DNA from: TMP-86 sp046347195
Lineage (GTDB): Bacteria; Pseudomonadota; Gammaproteobacteria; Steroidobacterales; Steroidobacteraceae
Direction: 5' to 3'
Length of the DNA stretch: 64,000 bases
Assembly (NCBI GenBank): GCA_046347195.1
Contig: JAXMGQ010000019.1
Span: 17,989 to 81,988, forward strand
In this document: piece by piece, positions 16,858 to 24,505 of the stretch
Position numbering within the stretch: the stretch's first letter is position 1
Layout: every line of letters starts with the position of its first letter
Notes under the pieces: model-generated
Databases searched by the model: none
What the model was told of the DNA's origin: nothing
The model's input: only the letters and a program-made list of their open reading frames with translations
Translations under genes and position numbers: made by a program

Positions 16858-17781
16858 TCAGCGGACTTCGCCGACGAATCGCAGCGGGTCGACCTGCGCG
16901 CCGTTCTTCACGACCTCGAAATGCAGGTGTGTGCCCGTCGAGCGGCCGGTGGAGCCCATCAGCGCGATGGCCTGACCCTTGCGCACCATGTCACCCGGCT
17001 TCACCAGCAGCTTTTCGTTGTGGCCATAGCGCGTGAACAGACCGTTGCCGTGGTTGATCTCCACCAGTTCGCCGTAGCCCGAGCGGTCGCCCGCCCAGGT
17101 GACGAGACCCGCGCCCACCGCCTTCACCTGAGTACCCTCCGCCGCAGCGAAGTCGATGCCGCGATGGAACGCCGTATAGCCGGTGAAGGGATCCGGGCGA
17201 TGCCCGAAGTAGGAAGAGATCCAGCCCTGCCCCACCGGGCGGCCCTCCGGGTAGACCTGCTTGTTGAGCTCGCGCGTGAGGATGAGGTTCTCCAGCACGC
17301 CGAGCTGCTGCTCACGGCTGGACAGCTGCGCCTGCAGGGAGTCGATCATCGAGGTGAGGCTGGGGATCTGCGCGGGCTGGCCATCGGCCGCTCCCTCCGA
17401 GCCACCTTGCGGCGGCGGGGAGCCGAAATCGAACTCGCCATTGTCGAGGTTGGCCATCTGCGTCAGGCGCTTGCCCAGGGCATCGAGCCGGATGACGCTG
17501 GCGTTCATCTGGCCCACGCGCATGGCGATGGCGTTGACCTTCTCCTGCAGCGCCTGGCGTGTCTGCTCGAGCTGCTCCTTCTGCTTGATGATCTCGGCGG
17601 ACCAGCCGCCAAGCTGCTCGAGAGGACGGCCGTCATGCCGCCCGCCCAGGCTCAAGCCCAGGCTGAACGCACCACCGACGATCATCAACACCAGCGCGAC
17701 CGCGGTAGTGATGACCACGGGGTGGCGCAAGTCCACCTGTCTGACATTGCCGGGCTGACGACCGACGAAAATGATATTCAT
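16858..17781 (-). CDS. M23-family peptidoglycan endopeptidase (membrane-anchored LytM-type)
   Basis: 307 residues from MNIIFVGRQPG. One N-terminal membrane anchor (about 20-42), a periplasmic coiled-coil-rich linker (about 55-160) and a C-terminal LytM domain. Metal and catalytic residues are intact: His206 and Asp210 in HRGID, His254 in YGH, His285 and His287 in HLHFE, so it should be an active zinc endopeptidase rather than an EnvC-like activator. Its leader contains a cyclic-di-GMP riboswitch, so wall cleavage is probably tied to second-messenger level. The homologous gene holds this place between lpxC and secA in Pseudomonas. An open frame reaches further upstream into the leader but lacks a start consistent with the anchor; GGGAG lies eleven bases before this ATG. 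Confidence 0.92.
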   Translation of the reverse strand: MNIIFVGRQPGNVRQVDLRHPVVITTAVALVLMIVGGAFSLGLSLGGRHDGRPLEQLGGWSAEIIKQKEQLEQTRQALQEKVNAIAMRVGQMNASVIRLDALGKRLTQMANLDNGEFDFGSPPPQGGSEGAADGQPAQIPSLTSMIDSLQAQLSSREQQLGVLENLILTRELNKQVYPEGRPVGQGWISSYFGHRPDPFTGYTAFHRGIDFAAAEGTQVKAVGAGLVTWAGDRSGYGELVEINHGNGLFTRYGHNEKLLVKPGDMVRKGQAIALMGSTGRSTGTHLHFEVVKNGAQVDPLRFVGEVR

Positions 17782-17925
17782 GCAGTGGGCTCCCGCCGTG
17801 ACCGCAGTGCTTTTCCAACGCATATCGGGCTCCGCACCGCGCGGAACCACAGAAGGCGCAAGCCCGTGACGAAGTCGCCGTCCACACATCCGTGGACCTG
17901 ATGCACGACGCCTCAATGCGCGTGT

Positions 17926-18018
17926 CACTGGCAACCCCGCCGTCCTGGCCCGTCGCAACGGGCTGTAGACCGGTGGCTTTGCGTCCCCACCTTTCGGTGG
18001 GTATGCCCTGTGCAGTCG
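17926..18018 (-). promoter_or_regulatory. Cyclic-di-GMP class I (GEMM) riboswitch in the M23 peptidase leader
   Basis: Read on the minus strand, the conserved parts occur in order: GCACAGGGCATACC, a GAAA-tetraloop hairpin (CACC/GGTG), GGGACGCAAAGCC, ACCGGTCTA, a variable GC hairpin (GCCCGT/ACGGGC), and GGCGGGGTTGCC closing the second stem, with ACTG/CAGT as P1. These are the GEMM-I invariants, including the tetraloop and its receptor. The aptamer lies about 145 bases before the M23 ATG. I see no U-tract terminator between them, so control may act on ribosome access or Rho. GEMM aptamers upstream of M23-type genes fit their known use in envelope and motility control. Confidence 0.93.
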
Positions 18019-18023
18019 GGTGA

Positions 18024-18053
18024 ACTATGCAACAAAAAGGTGACTGAAAACAA
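18024..18053 (-). promoter_or_regulatory. Possible sigma-70 promoter for the riboswitch-M23 transcript
   Basis: TTGTTT, 18 bases, CATAGT on the minus strand; transcription would begin five to seven bases later, exactly at the 5' end of the aptamer. The placement supports it more than the sequence match does. Confidence 0.5.
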
Positions 18054-18104
18054 GGATTTCCGCACACTCTGGGGTGTAGGAGCAGTTCTCGTTTTGGTAT
18101 CGGA

Positions 18105-18410
18105 ATGCAAAAAACCAGAAGTGTCAGCGAGTTAATCCACCATAACTCGAAAGCACTTGCACAATTGAGGGAGCGCCTCGATGAACGGGCGCAGTTGCTC
18201 CTGCAGGTCCGCGCCGCCGTACCCACCCCCCTCGTCGCCTGCGTGCTCAGCGCGGGCCTGGACAAGGGCGTGCTGACGCTGGGGACTGCCAGTGCCGCGT
18301 GGGCTTCGAGGCTGCGTTATGTCAGCTCGCAGGTTATTGACAAGTTTGCGAAGGATTACGAAGTGAAGGTCGCTCGGGTTCGCGTCAAGGTCGTTCTTCC
18401 GGATCGGTGA
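18105..18410 (+). CDS. dciA: DciA-like protein (DUF721), replicative helicase operator
   Basis: 101 residues of the DUF721 family, whose member DciA loads the replicative helicase DnaB in bacteria lacking DnaC. It has an N-terminal helix-rich segment and a KH-like alpha-beta core (GVLTLGTASAAWASRLRYVS at about 53-72, the most conserved part), and ends shortly after the core. Length is at the short end for the family. Its location next to lpxC and the M23 peptidase/secA matches Pseudomonas. It is divergent from the M23 gene, with the riboswitch leader between them. The first ATG is used; no strong ribosome site is visible. Confidence 0.75.
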   Translation: MQKTRSVSELIHHNSKALAQLRERLDERAQLLLQVRAAVPTPLVACVLSAGLDKGVLTLGTASAAWASRLRYVSSQVIDKFAKDYEVKVARVRVKVVLPDR

Positions 18411-18411
18411 C

Positions 18412-18649
18412 GTTGGAAGACCCGTGCTGCATGGCGTTGCGATGGTGCTGATCGGGAATCTGGAGGAGGAGGAAGCTTGCGGAGATTGGTCGCGCGGGAA
18501 GGCATCCCCGCCGGCTTGGTGCGTCACTAGCGCACATGGCCTCGTCACGACGCTTGCGTCACCGCTCAGCGTGACGCGCAAGCCGGCGGGGCCGCGCTCC
18601 GACAATCTCCGCAAGCTTCCTCCTCCTCCTCCAGATTCCCGATCAGCAC
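18412..18649. repeat. Fold-back element 1 (long inverted repeat around a 132-bp core)
   Basis: Arms 18445-18488 and 18603-18649 are inverted copies, differing only by one extra TCC triplet. The outer 35 bases (GTGCTGATCGGGAATCTGG side) are not found in element 2. The core 18480-18611 is bounded by CGGAGATTG and CAATCTCCG and is homologous, in opposite orientation, to the core of element 2. A 37-base stretch just outside the left arm (18412-18448) recurs inside the core of element 2 with three mismatches. No protein is credible here. It lies downstream of dciA and would form a very stable hairpin in RNA or single-stranded DNA. Confidence 0.85.
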
Positions 18650-18837
18650 CGCGGGCGTATGCGTACTCGTTACGACGTCACGAGCCAGAGAATGGAAAGA
18701 GTTCGAGTCGAGCGAGCGCCGCCTCAGCAAGACTTCGCGCTTTGCAATACGCACGCTGGCCCTGAAATCCCTGACTCGAGTCTCAAGCATCGAAGCGCCC
18801 TCTCGTCGTCCTGCTCAGTGAACTGACGACGTCGGCT

Positions 18838-19042
18838 GCTTTTGCAGTTCGGGTGCCTGGCTGGCAAGCCTGCGGAGATTGTTGGAGCGCGGCCCCGCCG
18901 GCTCGCGCATCACGCTGAGCAGTGAAGCATGCGCGCTGATGAGGCCATGTTGGAAGAGCAGTGCTGCATGGCGTTGCGGTGGTGCCTTTCCGCGCGACCA
19001 ATCTCCGCAGGCTTGCCAGCCAGGCACCCGAACTGCAAAAGC
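18838..19042. repeat. Fold-back element 2 (perfect 44-bp inverted arms around a 135-bp core)
   Basis: Arms 18838-18881 and 18999-19042 are perfect inverted copies over 44 bases. The inner nine bases (CGGAGATTG) plus the core 18873-19007 match element 1 in reverse orientation, while the outer 35 bases (starting GCTTTTGCAGTTCGGG) are unique to this locus. The element ends 13 bases from the lpxC stop codon, so it forms the 3' untranslated region of lpxC. The 188 bases between elements 1 and 2 show no gene or recognisable site. Confidence 0.87.
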
Positions 19043-19054
19043 CGCAGTAAAACC

Positions 19055-19963
19055 TCAGGCCACAGCAGCCGGAACGTAAGAGATCGGCGCGTCCTTGAGA
19101 CTTTCGAAGGTGACTTCCCGCCAGGCGCTCGGCGTGGCCATGAGCGTGCGAAGCAGCTTGTTGTTGAGCGCGTGCCCGGACTTGAAGCCGCTGAATTCGC
19201 CGATGAGGCTGTGTCCGAGCAGGTACAGATCGCCGATGGCGTCGAGGATCTTGTGCTTCACGAACTCGTCCTCGTAGCGCAATCCGTCCTCGTTGAGGAT
19301 GCGGTTGTCGTCCAGCACGATGGCGTTGTCCAGGTTGCCGCCGAGCGCGAGGTTGTGCGCGCGCAGGGACTCGATGTCCCGCATGAAGCCGAAGGTGCGG
19401 GCCCGGCTCACCTCGCGCAGGAACGAGGTGGTGGAGAAATCCATGGTCGCGGTCTGCGAGTGCTTCTTGAACGTCGGGTGGTTGAACTCGATCTCGAAGT
19501 TCACACGGAAGCCGTCATAGGGTTCGAAGCGCGCCCACTTGTCACCGTCGCGAACCTCGACGCGCTCGAGGATGCGGATGAAGCGCTTGGGTGCGCGCTG
19601 CTCCTCGATGCCCGCCGACTGCAGCAGGAACACGAAGGGGCCGGCGCTGCCGTCCATGATGGGGACTTCGGGGGCGCTCACCTCGATGAGCAGGTTGTCG
19701 ATCCCTAAGCCCGCCAGCGCCGAGAGCAGGTGCTCGACGGTGGAGATCTTCGCATCGCCCTTGTGGAGCGTGGTGCCCAGCGTGGTCTCGCCGACGTTCT
19801 GCGCATGCGCCGGGATGTCCACGGGCTGCGGCAGGTCGGTGCGACGGAAGATGATGCCGCTGTCCGGCGCAGCCGGGTGCAGGGTCATGAGCACCTTCTG
19901 TCCGGTGTGCAACCCGACGCCGGTGGCGCGGATCGAGTTTTTCAGCGTTCGCTGGTTCAGCAT
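19055..19963 (-). CDS. lpxC: UDP-3-O-acyl-N-acetylglucosamine deacetylase
   Basis: 302 residues, the usual length. Zinc enzyme for the committed step of lipid A synthesis. Signature HLLSALAGLGIDN holds zinc ligand His78; the other ligands are the His and Asp in HKILDAIGDLYLLGH, and the downstream GH pair supplies the catalytic His. The start MLNQRTLKNSI is the canonical N-terminus. It follows ftsZ on the same strand after a terminator, so it should have its own promoter; a GATAAC lies just upstream but would leave almost no leader. The 3' end abuts fold-back element 2. Confidence 0.98.
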   Translation of the reverse strand: MLNQRTLKNSIRATGVGLHTGQKVLMTLHPAAPDSGIIFRRTDLPQPVDIPAHAQNVGETTLGTTLHKGDAKISTVEHLLSALAGLGIDNLLIEVSAPEVPIMDGSAGPFVFLLQSAGIEEQRAPKRFIRILERVEVRDGDKWARFEPYDGFRVNFEIEFNHPTFKKHSQTATMDFSTTSFLREVSRARTFGFMRDIESLRAHNLALGGNLDNAIVLDDNRILNEDGLRYEDEFVKHKILDAIGDLYLLGHSLIGEFSGFKSGHALNNKLLRTLMATPSAWREVTFESLKDAPISYVPAAVA

Positions 19964-19998
19964 GGCGTCATGAGGTTATCACAGCCTCGCAGGGCGCC

Positions 19999-20035
19999 AA
20001 AAGGCGAGCCGATGGACCCGTTCCATAGGCTCGCC
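19999..20035 (-). terminator. Rho-independent terminator after ftsZ
   Basis: On the minus strand, GGCGAGCC and GGCTCGCC pair around a 17-base loop and are followed by TTTT. It separates the end of the dcw operon from lpxC. A second stem (GTGCGG/CCGCAC) lies between it and ftsZ. Confidence 0.75.
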
Positions 20036-20110
20036 GACCCTGGAATGTCGACTGTAAACACTGTGCGGCGGGCGACCACCTGTCGCCGGAACCGCACATT
20101 TTTCAATGCC

Positions 20111-21352
20111 TCAATCGGCCTGGCGTCGCAGGAAAGCCGGGATGTCGAGCATGTCCTCGCTCTCCATCGACCGCAGGCCATCGCCCACCGCCCGTTGCCG
20201 CTGGACCGTCGGGCTGTCCAGGTCCCGGTAGTCCGTCGCGATCATCGGCGCGGTCCGGCGCACCACCCGCATCGGTGCGGATTGGGAGCTCGCCGCGTGG
20301 CCCTGCGCCTCGCGATGTGCCGACTCGCGATGCACGTGCGCCGCAGCATGCTGGTTCATCGTGTGCTGCATCGGTTGCGGTGCGGACTTCGCCACCGGGC
20401 GGCCGAGGCCGGTCGCGACCACGGTGACGCGGATCTGGTTGCTCATCTCCGGATCGATCACCGTGCCCACCACCACCGTCGCTTCATCGGAGGCGAACTG
20501 CTTGATGACGTTGCCGACTTCCTGGAACTCGCCGATCGACAGGTCCATGCCCGCGGTGACGTTCACCAGGATCCCCTGCGCGCCGGCGAGGTTGATGTCC
20601 TCGAGGAGCGGCGAGGAGATGGCGGCTTCAGCGGCCTCGCGCGCGCGATCATCGCCCGCGGCGCAGCCCGAGCCCATCATCGCCATGCCGGTCTCCGACA
20701 TCACGGTCCGCACGTCCGCGAAGTCGACGTTGATCAGGCCGGGACGGGTGATCAGCTCGGCGATGCCCTGCACCGCGCCCTGCAGCACGGTGTTGGCGGC
20801 CTTGAACGCATCCAGGAGCGTGGTGTTGCTGCCCAGCACCGACAACAGCTTCTGGTTGGGGATGGTGATGAGCGAGTCCACGTACTTGGACAGCTCGAGC
20901 ATGCCGTTGTCGGCCACGCGCCCGCGCTTGTTGCCCTCCATCTCGAAGGGACGGGTCACCACCGCCACGGTGAGGATGCCGAGTTCCTTCGCGACCTGCG
21001 CGACCACGGGTGCGGCGCCGGTGCCCGTGCCACCGCCCATGCCGGCGGTGATGAACAGCATGTCGCAGCCCTCGATCAGCTCGATGATGCGGTCGCGATC
21101 CTCCATCGCGGCCTGCCGGCCCACTTCCGGGTCGGCGCCGGCGCCCAGTCCCTTGGTGATGTTGCAGCCGATCTGCAGGGCGGTGCGCACCTTGGAGTGC
21201 TTGAGCGCCTGCGCGTCGGTGTTGATGCAGATGAAATCCACCCCCTCGATGCCGGATTGGACCATGTGCGACACGGCGTTGCCGCCGCCGCCGCCCACTC
21301 CGAGCACCTTGATGATGGCGTTTTGGCTGTAGGAATCCATCAGTTCGAACAT
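20111..21352 (-). CDS. ftsZ: Cell division GTPase FtsZ
   Basis: 413 residues. Tubulin-like GTPase that polymerises into the division ring. The GTP-binding signature GGGTGTG is at 106-112, with the T1-T3 loops (GVGGGGGNAV at 18-27) and NVDFAD T7 loop (in LINVDFADVRTVM) intact. A linker of about 70 residues rich in His, Gln and Ala (about 320-400) leads to the conserved C-terminal peptide DIPAFLRRQ that binds FtsA and ZipA/ZapD. Last gene of the dcw operon; 28 bases after ftsA. Confidence 0.98.
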   Translation of the reverse strand: MFELMDSYSQNAIIKVLGVGGGGGNAVSHMVQSGIEGVDFICINTDAQALKHSKVRTALQIGCNITKGLGAGADPEVGRQAAMEDRDRIIELIEGCDMLFITAGMGGGTGTGAAPVVAQVAKELGILTVAVVTRPFEMEGNKRGRVADNGMLELSKYVDSLITIPNQKLLSVLGSNTTLLDAFKAANTVLQGAVQGIAELITRPGLINVDFADVRTVMSETGMAMMGSGCAAGDDRAREAAEAAISSPLLEDINLAGAQGILVNVTAGMDLSIGEFQEVGNVIKQFASDEATVVVGTVIDPEMSNQIRVTVVATGLGRPVAKSAPQPMQHTMNQHAAAHVHRESAHREAQGHAASSQSAPMRVVRRTAPMIATDYRDLDSPTVQRQRAVGDGLRSMESEDMLDIPAFLRRQAD

Positions 21353-21380
21353 TCCAGTCTCCTCACGGGTCGTAAACGGG

Positions 21381-22622
21381 TTAGAAATTGCCTTGGAACC
21401 ATGCCTTCATTCGCTCGAGCAGGCTCTTCACGCCGCCCCCGGACAGGAGCGGGCCTTCAGGGCGCTGCAGGTCGATATTGTTCTTGGCGTACAGAAGCAG
21501 ACCCACGCCGGTGGCGTGGATCGGATTGCTCACTACGTCGACCAGGCCGCTGACGTACTGCGGCAGCCCGAGACGCACGGGCATGTGGAACACCTCTTCG
21601 GCGAGCTCGATCGCGCCTTCCATCTTCGAGCTGCCGCCGGTCAGCACGATGCCGGCGGCCACGGACTCCTCGAAGCCCGAACGGCGCAGCTCGTCGCGGA
21701 TCAGCGCGAACAGTTCCTCGTAGCGCGGCTCGACGATCTCGGCGAGCGTCTGGCGCGCGAGCCGCCGCGGCGGCCGGTCGCCCACGCTGGGCACCTCGAT
21801 GGTCTCGTCGGGATTGGCGAGCTGCGAGAGCGCGCAGGCGTAGCGGATCTTGATGTCCTCGGCGTACTGCGTCGGCGTGCGCATCGACACCGCGATGTCG
21901 TTGGTGACCTGGTCGCCGGCGATGGGGATCACCGCGGTGTGCCGGATCGCGCCGCCACCGAACACCGCCATGTCGGTGGTGCCGCCGCCGATGTCCACCA
22001 GGCACACGCCCAGGTCCTTTTCGTCATCGGTCAGCACCGCGTAGCTCGAGGCGAGCTGCTCGAGCACGATGTCGTCCACCGCGAGGCCGCAGCGCTGCAC
22101 GCACTTGACGATGTTCTGCGCCGAGCTGTCGGCGCCGGTGACGATGTGCACCTTGGCCTCCAGGCGCACGCCCGACATGCCGATGGGGTCGCGGATGCCC
22201 TCCTGCGAATCGATGATGTATTCCTGCGGCAGCACGTGCAGGATCTTCTGGTCGGCGGGGATCGCCACCGCCTTGGCGGCGTCGATGACGCGATCGACGT
22301 CGCCCTGCCCCACTTCCTTGTCCTTGATCGCGACGATGCCGTGGGAGTTCAGGCTCCGTACGTGGCTGCCCGCGATGCCGGCATAGACCGAGTGGATCTC
22401 GCAGCCGGCCATCAGTTCCGCTTCCTCCACGGCGCGCTGGATGGACTGCACGGTCGACTCGATGTTCACCACCACGCCCTTCTTCAGTCCGCGGGAGGGA
22501 TGGCTGCCGATGCCGATGATCTCGAGCTGCCCGTCCGGCCTGATCTCGCCGACGATGGCCACGACCTTGCTGGTGCCGATGTCCAGGCCGACGAGGAGAT
22601 TGCGATCTGAGCGCTTTGCCAT
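21381..22622 (-). CDS. ftsA: Cell division protein FtsA
   Basis: 413 residues, actin-fold membrane tether for FtsZ. N-terminal phosphate-1 loop GLDIGTSKVVAI (about 13-24), phosphate-2 DIGGGTTDMAVF near 205-216 and the GIVLTGGSSKMEG adenosine motif near 335 are present. The SHV (1C) subdomain replaces actin subdomain 1B as in all FtsA. The C-terminus has the amphipathic membrane-targeting helix SLLERMKAWFQGNF. Lies between ftsQ and ftsZ. Confidence 0.98.
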   Translation of the reverse strand: MAKRSDRNLLVGLDIGTSKVVAIVGEIRPDGQLEIIGIGSHPSRGLKKGVVVNIESTVQSIQRAVEEAELMAGCEIHSVYAGIAGSHVRSLNSHGIVAIKDKEVGQGDVDRVIDAAKAVAIPADQKILHVLPQEYIIDSQEGIRDPIGMSGVRLEAKVHIVTGADSSAQNIVKCVQRCGLAVDDIVLEQLASSYAVLTDDEKDLGVCLVDIGGGTTDMAVFGGGAIRHTAVIPIAGDQVTNDIAVSMRTPTQYAEDIKIRYACALSQLANPDETIEVPSVGDRPPRRLARQTLAEIVEPRYEELFALIRDELRRSGFEESVAAGIVLTGGSSKMEGAIELAEEVFHMPVRLGLPQYVSGLVDVVSNPIHATGVGLLLYAKNNIDLQRPEGPLLSGGGVKSLLERMKAWFQGNF

Positions 22623-22639
22623 GTGAGTGTGCCGGTCCT

Positions 22640-23494
22640 CTAGCGGTCGGGGTCCTGCGCCCGCGCCGACATCGGCGGAGCGGACGCAGCGGTGTCTTGC
22701 GCCGGCGGCTGGGTGCGCCAGCCGATGGTGAAGCCGTTCGAATAGCGCATGTCGACGTAGGCGACCTCGTTGGCGCGGCGCGAGACGACCAGCGAGGCGG
22801 TGCGGATGAAGCGCTCGAGGTGATCCTCCACCTGGGTGCGGCCCAGCCGGATGGTCAGCCCGTTGTCGAGGTCGAGCTCCCAGGCGCCGCGCTCGTCGAG
22901 CCGCATCGCGGCGATGCGCATGCCCGCCTCCAGCATCTTTCCCTGCGCGGCGAGATAGTGCCTGGCGACCTCGGCTTCGGTGCCTTCCGGGCCGGACAGC
23001 CGCGGCAGCTCCGGTGGCACGTGCGCGGCGGTCCTGGCGAACAGCTCGCCGCGCGCGTTCAGCAGGCCGGACTCTCCCCAGCGCGCGGTCGCGACCTGCT
23101 CGAGGATGGTCACGTGCAGGCTGTTGGGCCAGCGGCGCTGTACGCGCGCATGGTCGACATAGGGGATGGACTCGATGGCGCGCTGCACGGCGTCCAGGTC
23201 CGCGGACATGAAGCCGGTCTTGAGGAAGGGTGCGGCCGCCTGCTCGACCTGGTTGGGCGAGACCCTCTGGAAGCTGCCATCGATCGACATCACCCGGATC
23301 GGCCGGTCGAGCACGAGGGTGAGACCCACCAGGCTCCCGGCGAGGATGCCCACCACCGCGACGCGCCGCGCGTGCAGCTTCCAGTCGATCGAGGCCAGCC
23401 GCGCGAGGATGCGCGGGCTCCCGCGCTCGTTGCGGCTGCGCGGCTTGTAGCGGTTCTGCGGCTTGAACAGCTTGTCGATGGTCTCGGTGATCAT
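22640..23494 (-). CDS. ftsQ: Cell division protein FtsQ
   Basis: 284 residues from the ATG overlapping the ddl stop (ATGA); a longer frame exists but most junctions in this cluster are ATGA overlaps, so I prefer this start. A cytoplasmic basic N-terminus is followed by one membrane span (about 45-65), a POTRA domain beginning RVMSIDGSFQRVSPNQV and a beta domain with the PNSLHVTILEQ segment. FtsQ links FtsB/FtsL to the early divisome. The C-terminal tail (about 25 residues, Ala/Pro/Asp-rich) is low complexity. Confidence 0.94.
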   Translation of the reverse strand: MITETIDKLFKPQNRYKPRSRNERGSPRILARLASIDWKLHARRVAVVGILAGSLVGLTLVLDRPIRVMSIDGSFQRVSPNQVEQAAAPFLKTGFMSADLDAVQRAIESIPYVDHARVQRRWPNSLHVTILEQVATARWGESGLLNARGELFARTAAHVPPELPRLSGPEGTEAEVARHYLAAQGKMLEAGMRIAAMRLDERGAWELDLDNGLTIRLGRTQVEDHLERFIRTASLVVSRRANEVAYVDMRYSNGFTIGWRTQPPAQDTAASAPPMSARAQDPDR

Positions 23495-24459
23495 GTGCGT
23501 TGCCTGCTGAAGCTGGTCTCGAGCACTCGCCACACGAGTTCCTCGAAGGCGATGCCGGCCTGGCGCGCGGCCTTCGGAACCAGGCTGTGATCGGTCATGC
23601 CGGGCGTGGTGTTGATCTCGATGAAATGGAACTCACCGCTGCCGGCATCGCGCATGAAGTCCACGCGGCCCCAGCCGTAGCAGTCGGTGGCGCGGAAGGC
23701 GGCGAGCGCCATCTGCCGGATGCGAGCCTCGGCCGGCTCGTCGATGCCGCTCGGGCACAGGTACTGGGTGTCGTCGCGGAAATACTTGGCCTGGTAGTCG
23801 TAGAATTCCGTGGCGGGCTGGATGCGGATCGACGGCAACGCCGCCTCCCCCAGCACCGCGACGGTGAATTCCGGGCCCTGGATGAAGCGCTCGGCGAACA
23901 CCACCGGGTCCACCGCCCGCGCCTCACGGAAGGCCGTGACCAGCGCCGCCTCGCTCTTCACCTTGCTGATGCCCACACTCGAACCCTGCGAGGCGGGCTT
24001 CACCATCATCGGCAGTCCGACCGTCGCCAGCGCCGCCGGGATGTCGGCCTCGTCGCGCAGCACGGCGTAGGCCGGCGCGTTGATGCCCGCGCCCATCGCC
24101 ACGCGCTTGGTCTTGAGCTTGTCCATGGTGAGCGCCGAGGCCAGCACCCCGCTCCCCGTGTAGGGAATGCCGAGCCACTCGAGCGCGCCCTGCATCGCGC
24201 CATCCTCCCCGCCGGGCCCGTGCAGGATGTTCCAGGCGCGATCGAAACCATCCTCCACCAGCGACTGCACCGGCCGCTCCTTCGGGTCGAAGGCATGCGC
24301 ATCGATGCCGCGGCGCTTCAGCGCCGCGAGCACGGCGTTGCCGGAGATCAGCGAGATCTCCCGCTCGCTCGAATCCCCGCCCAGCAGCACGGCGACCTTG
24401 CCGAAATCGCGCGCCTGGCTGGCGCGCTTCGCGCCTTCGATGAACTTCAGCCGGCTCAT
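23491..24459 (-). CDS. ddlB: D-alanine--D-alanine ligase
   Basis: 322 residues, ATP-grasp enzyme joining two D-Ala. GGDSSEREISLISG at 29-42 is the Ddl N-terminal signature with the conserved Ser/Glu; the ATP-grasp loop MVKPASQGSSVGISKV lies near 150-165; metal-binding residues are in GWGRVDFM and HFIEINTTPGMT. Typical for the dcw-located DdlB. It follows murB by 46 bases and its stop overlaps ftsQ. Confidence 0.97.
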   Translation of the reverse strand: MSRLKFIEGAKRASQARDFGKVAVLLGGDSSEREISLISGNAVLAALKRRGIDAHAFDPKERPVQSLVEDGFDRAWNILHGPGGEDGAMQGALEWLGIPYTGSGVLASALTMDKLKTKRVAMGAGINAPAYAVLRDEADIPAALATVGLPMMVKPASQGSSVGISKVKSEAALVTAFREARAVDPVVFAERFIQGPEFTVAVLGEAALPSIRIQPATEFYDYQAKYFRDDTQYLCPSGIDEPAEARIRQMALAAFRATDCYGWGRVDFMRDAGSGEFHFIEINTTPGMTDHSLVPKAARQAGIAFEELVWRVLETSFSRQRT

Positions 24460-24505
24460 GCGGGCACCTCGACCCGGTCGCGCCGCAACCTGAATCGACG
24501 CAGGC

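Noticed and set aside
16831..16858. Perfect 9-base hairpin at the end of the M23 gene as a terminator
   Set aside because: The stem (ATCCGGCGA/TCGCCGGAT) overlaps the stop codon and no T-run follows on the minus strand.
18132..19079. Several small open frames in the lpxC-dciA gap, some similar to one another (RGPAG and FPRDQSPQA motifs)
   Set aside because: Their similarity comes from the shared repeat cores, frames run through inverted arms, and none has a ribosome site. I treat them as repeat DNA, not genes.
19975..19980. GATAAC as a -10 box for lpxC
   Set aside because: It would give a leader of only about five bases and no ribosome site, and the -35 is poor.
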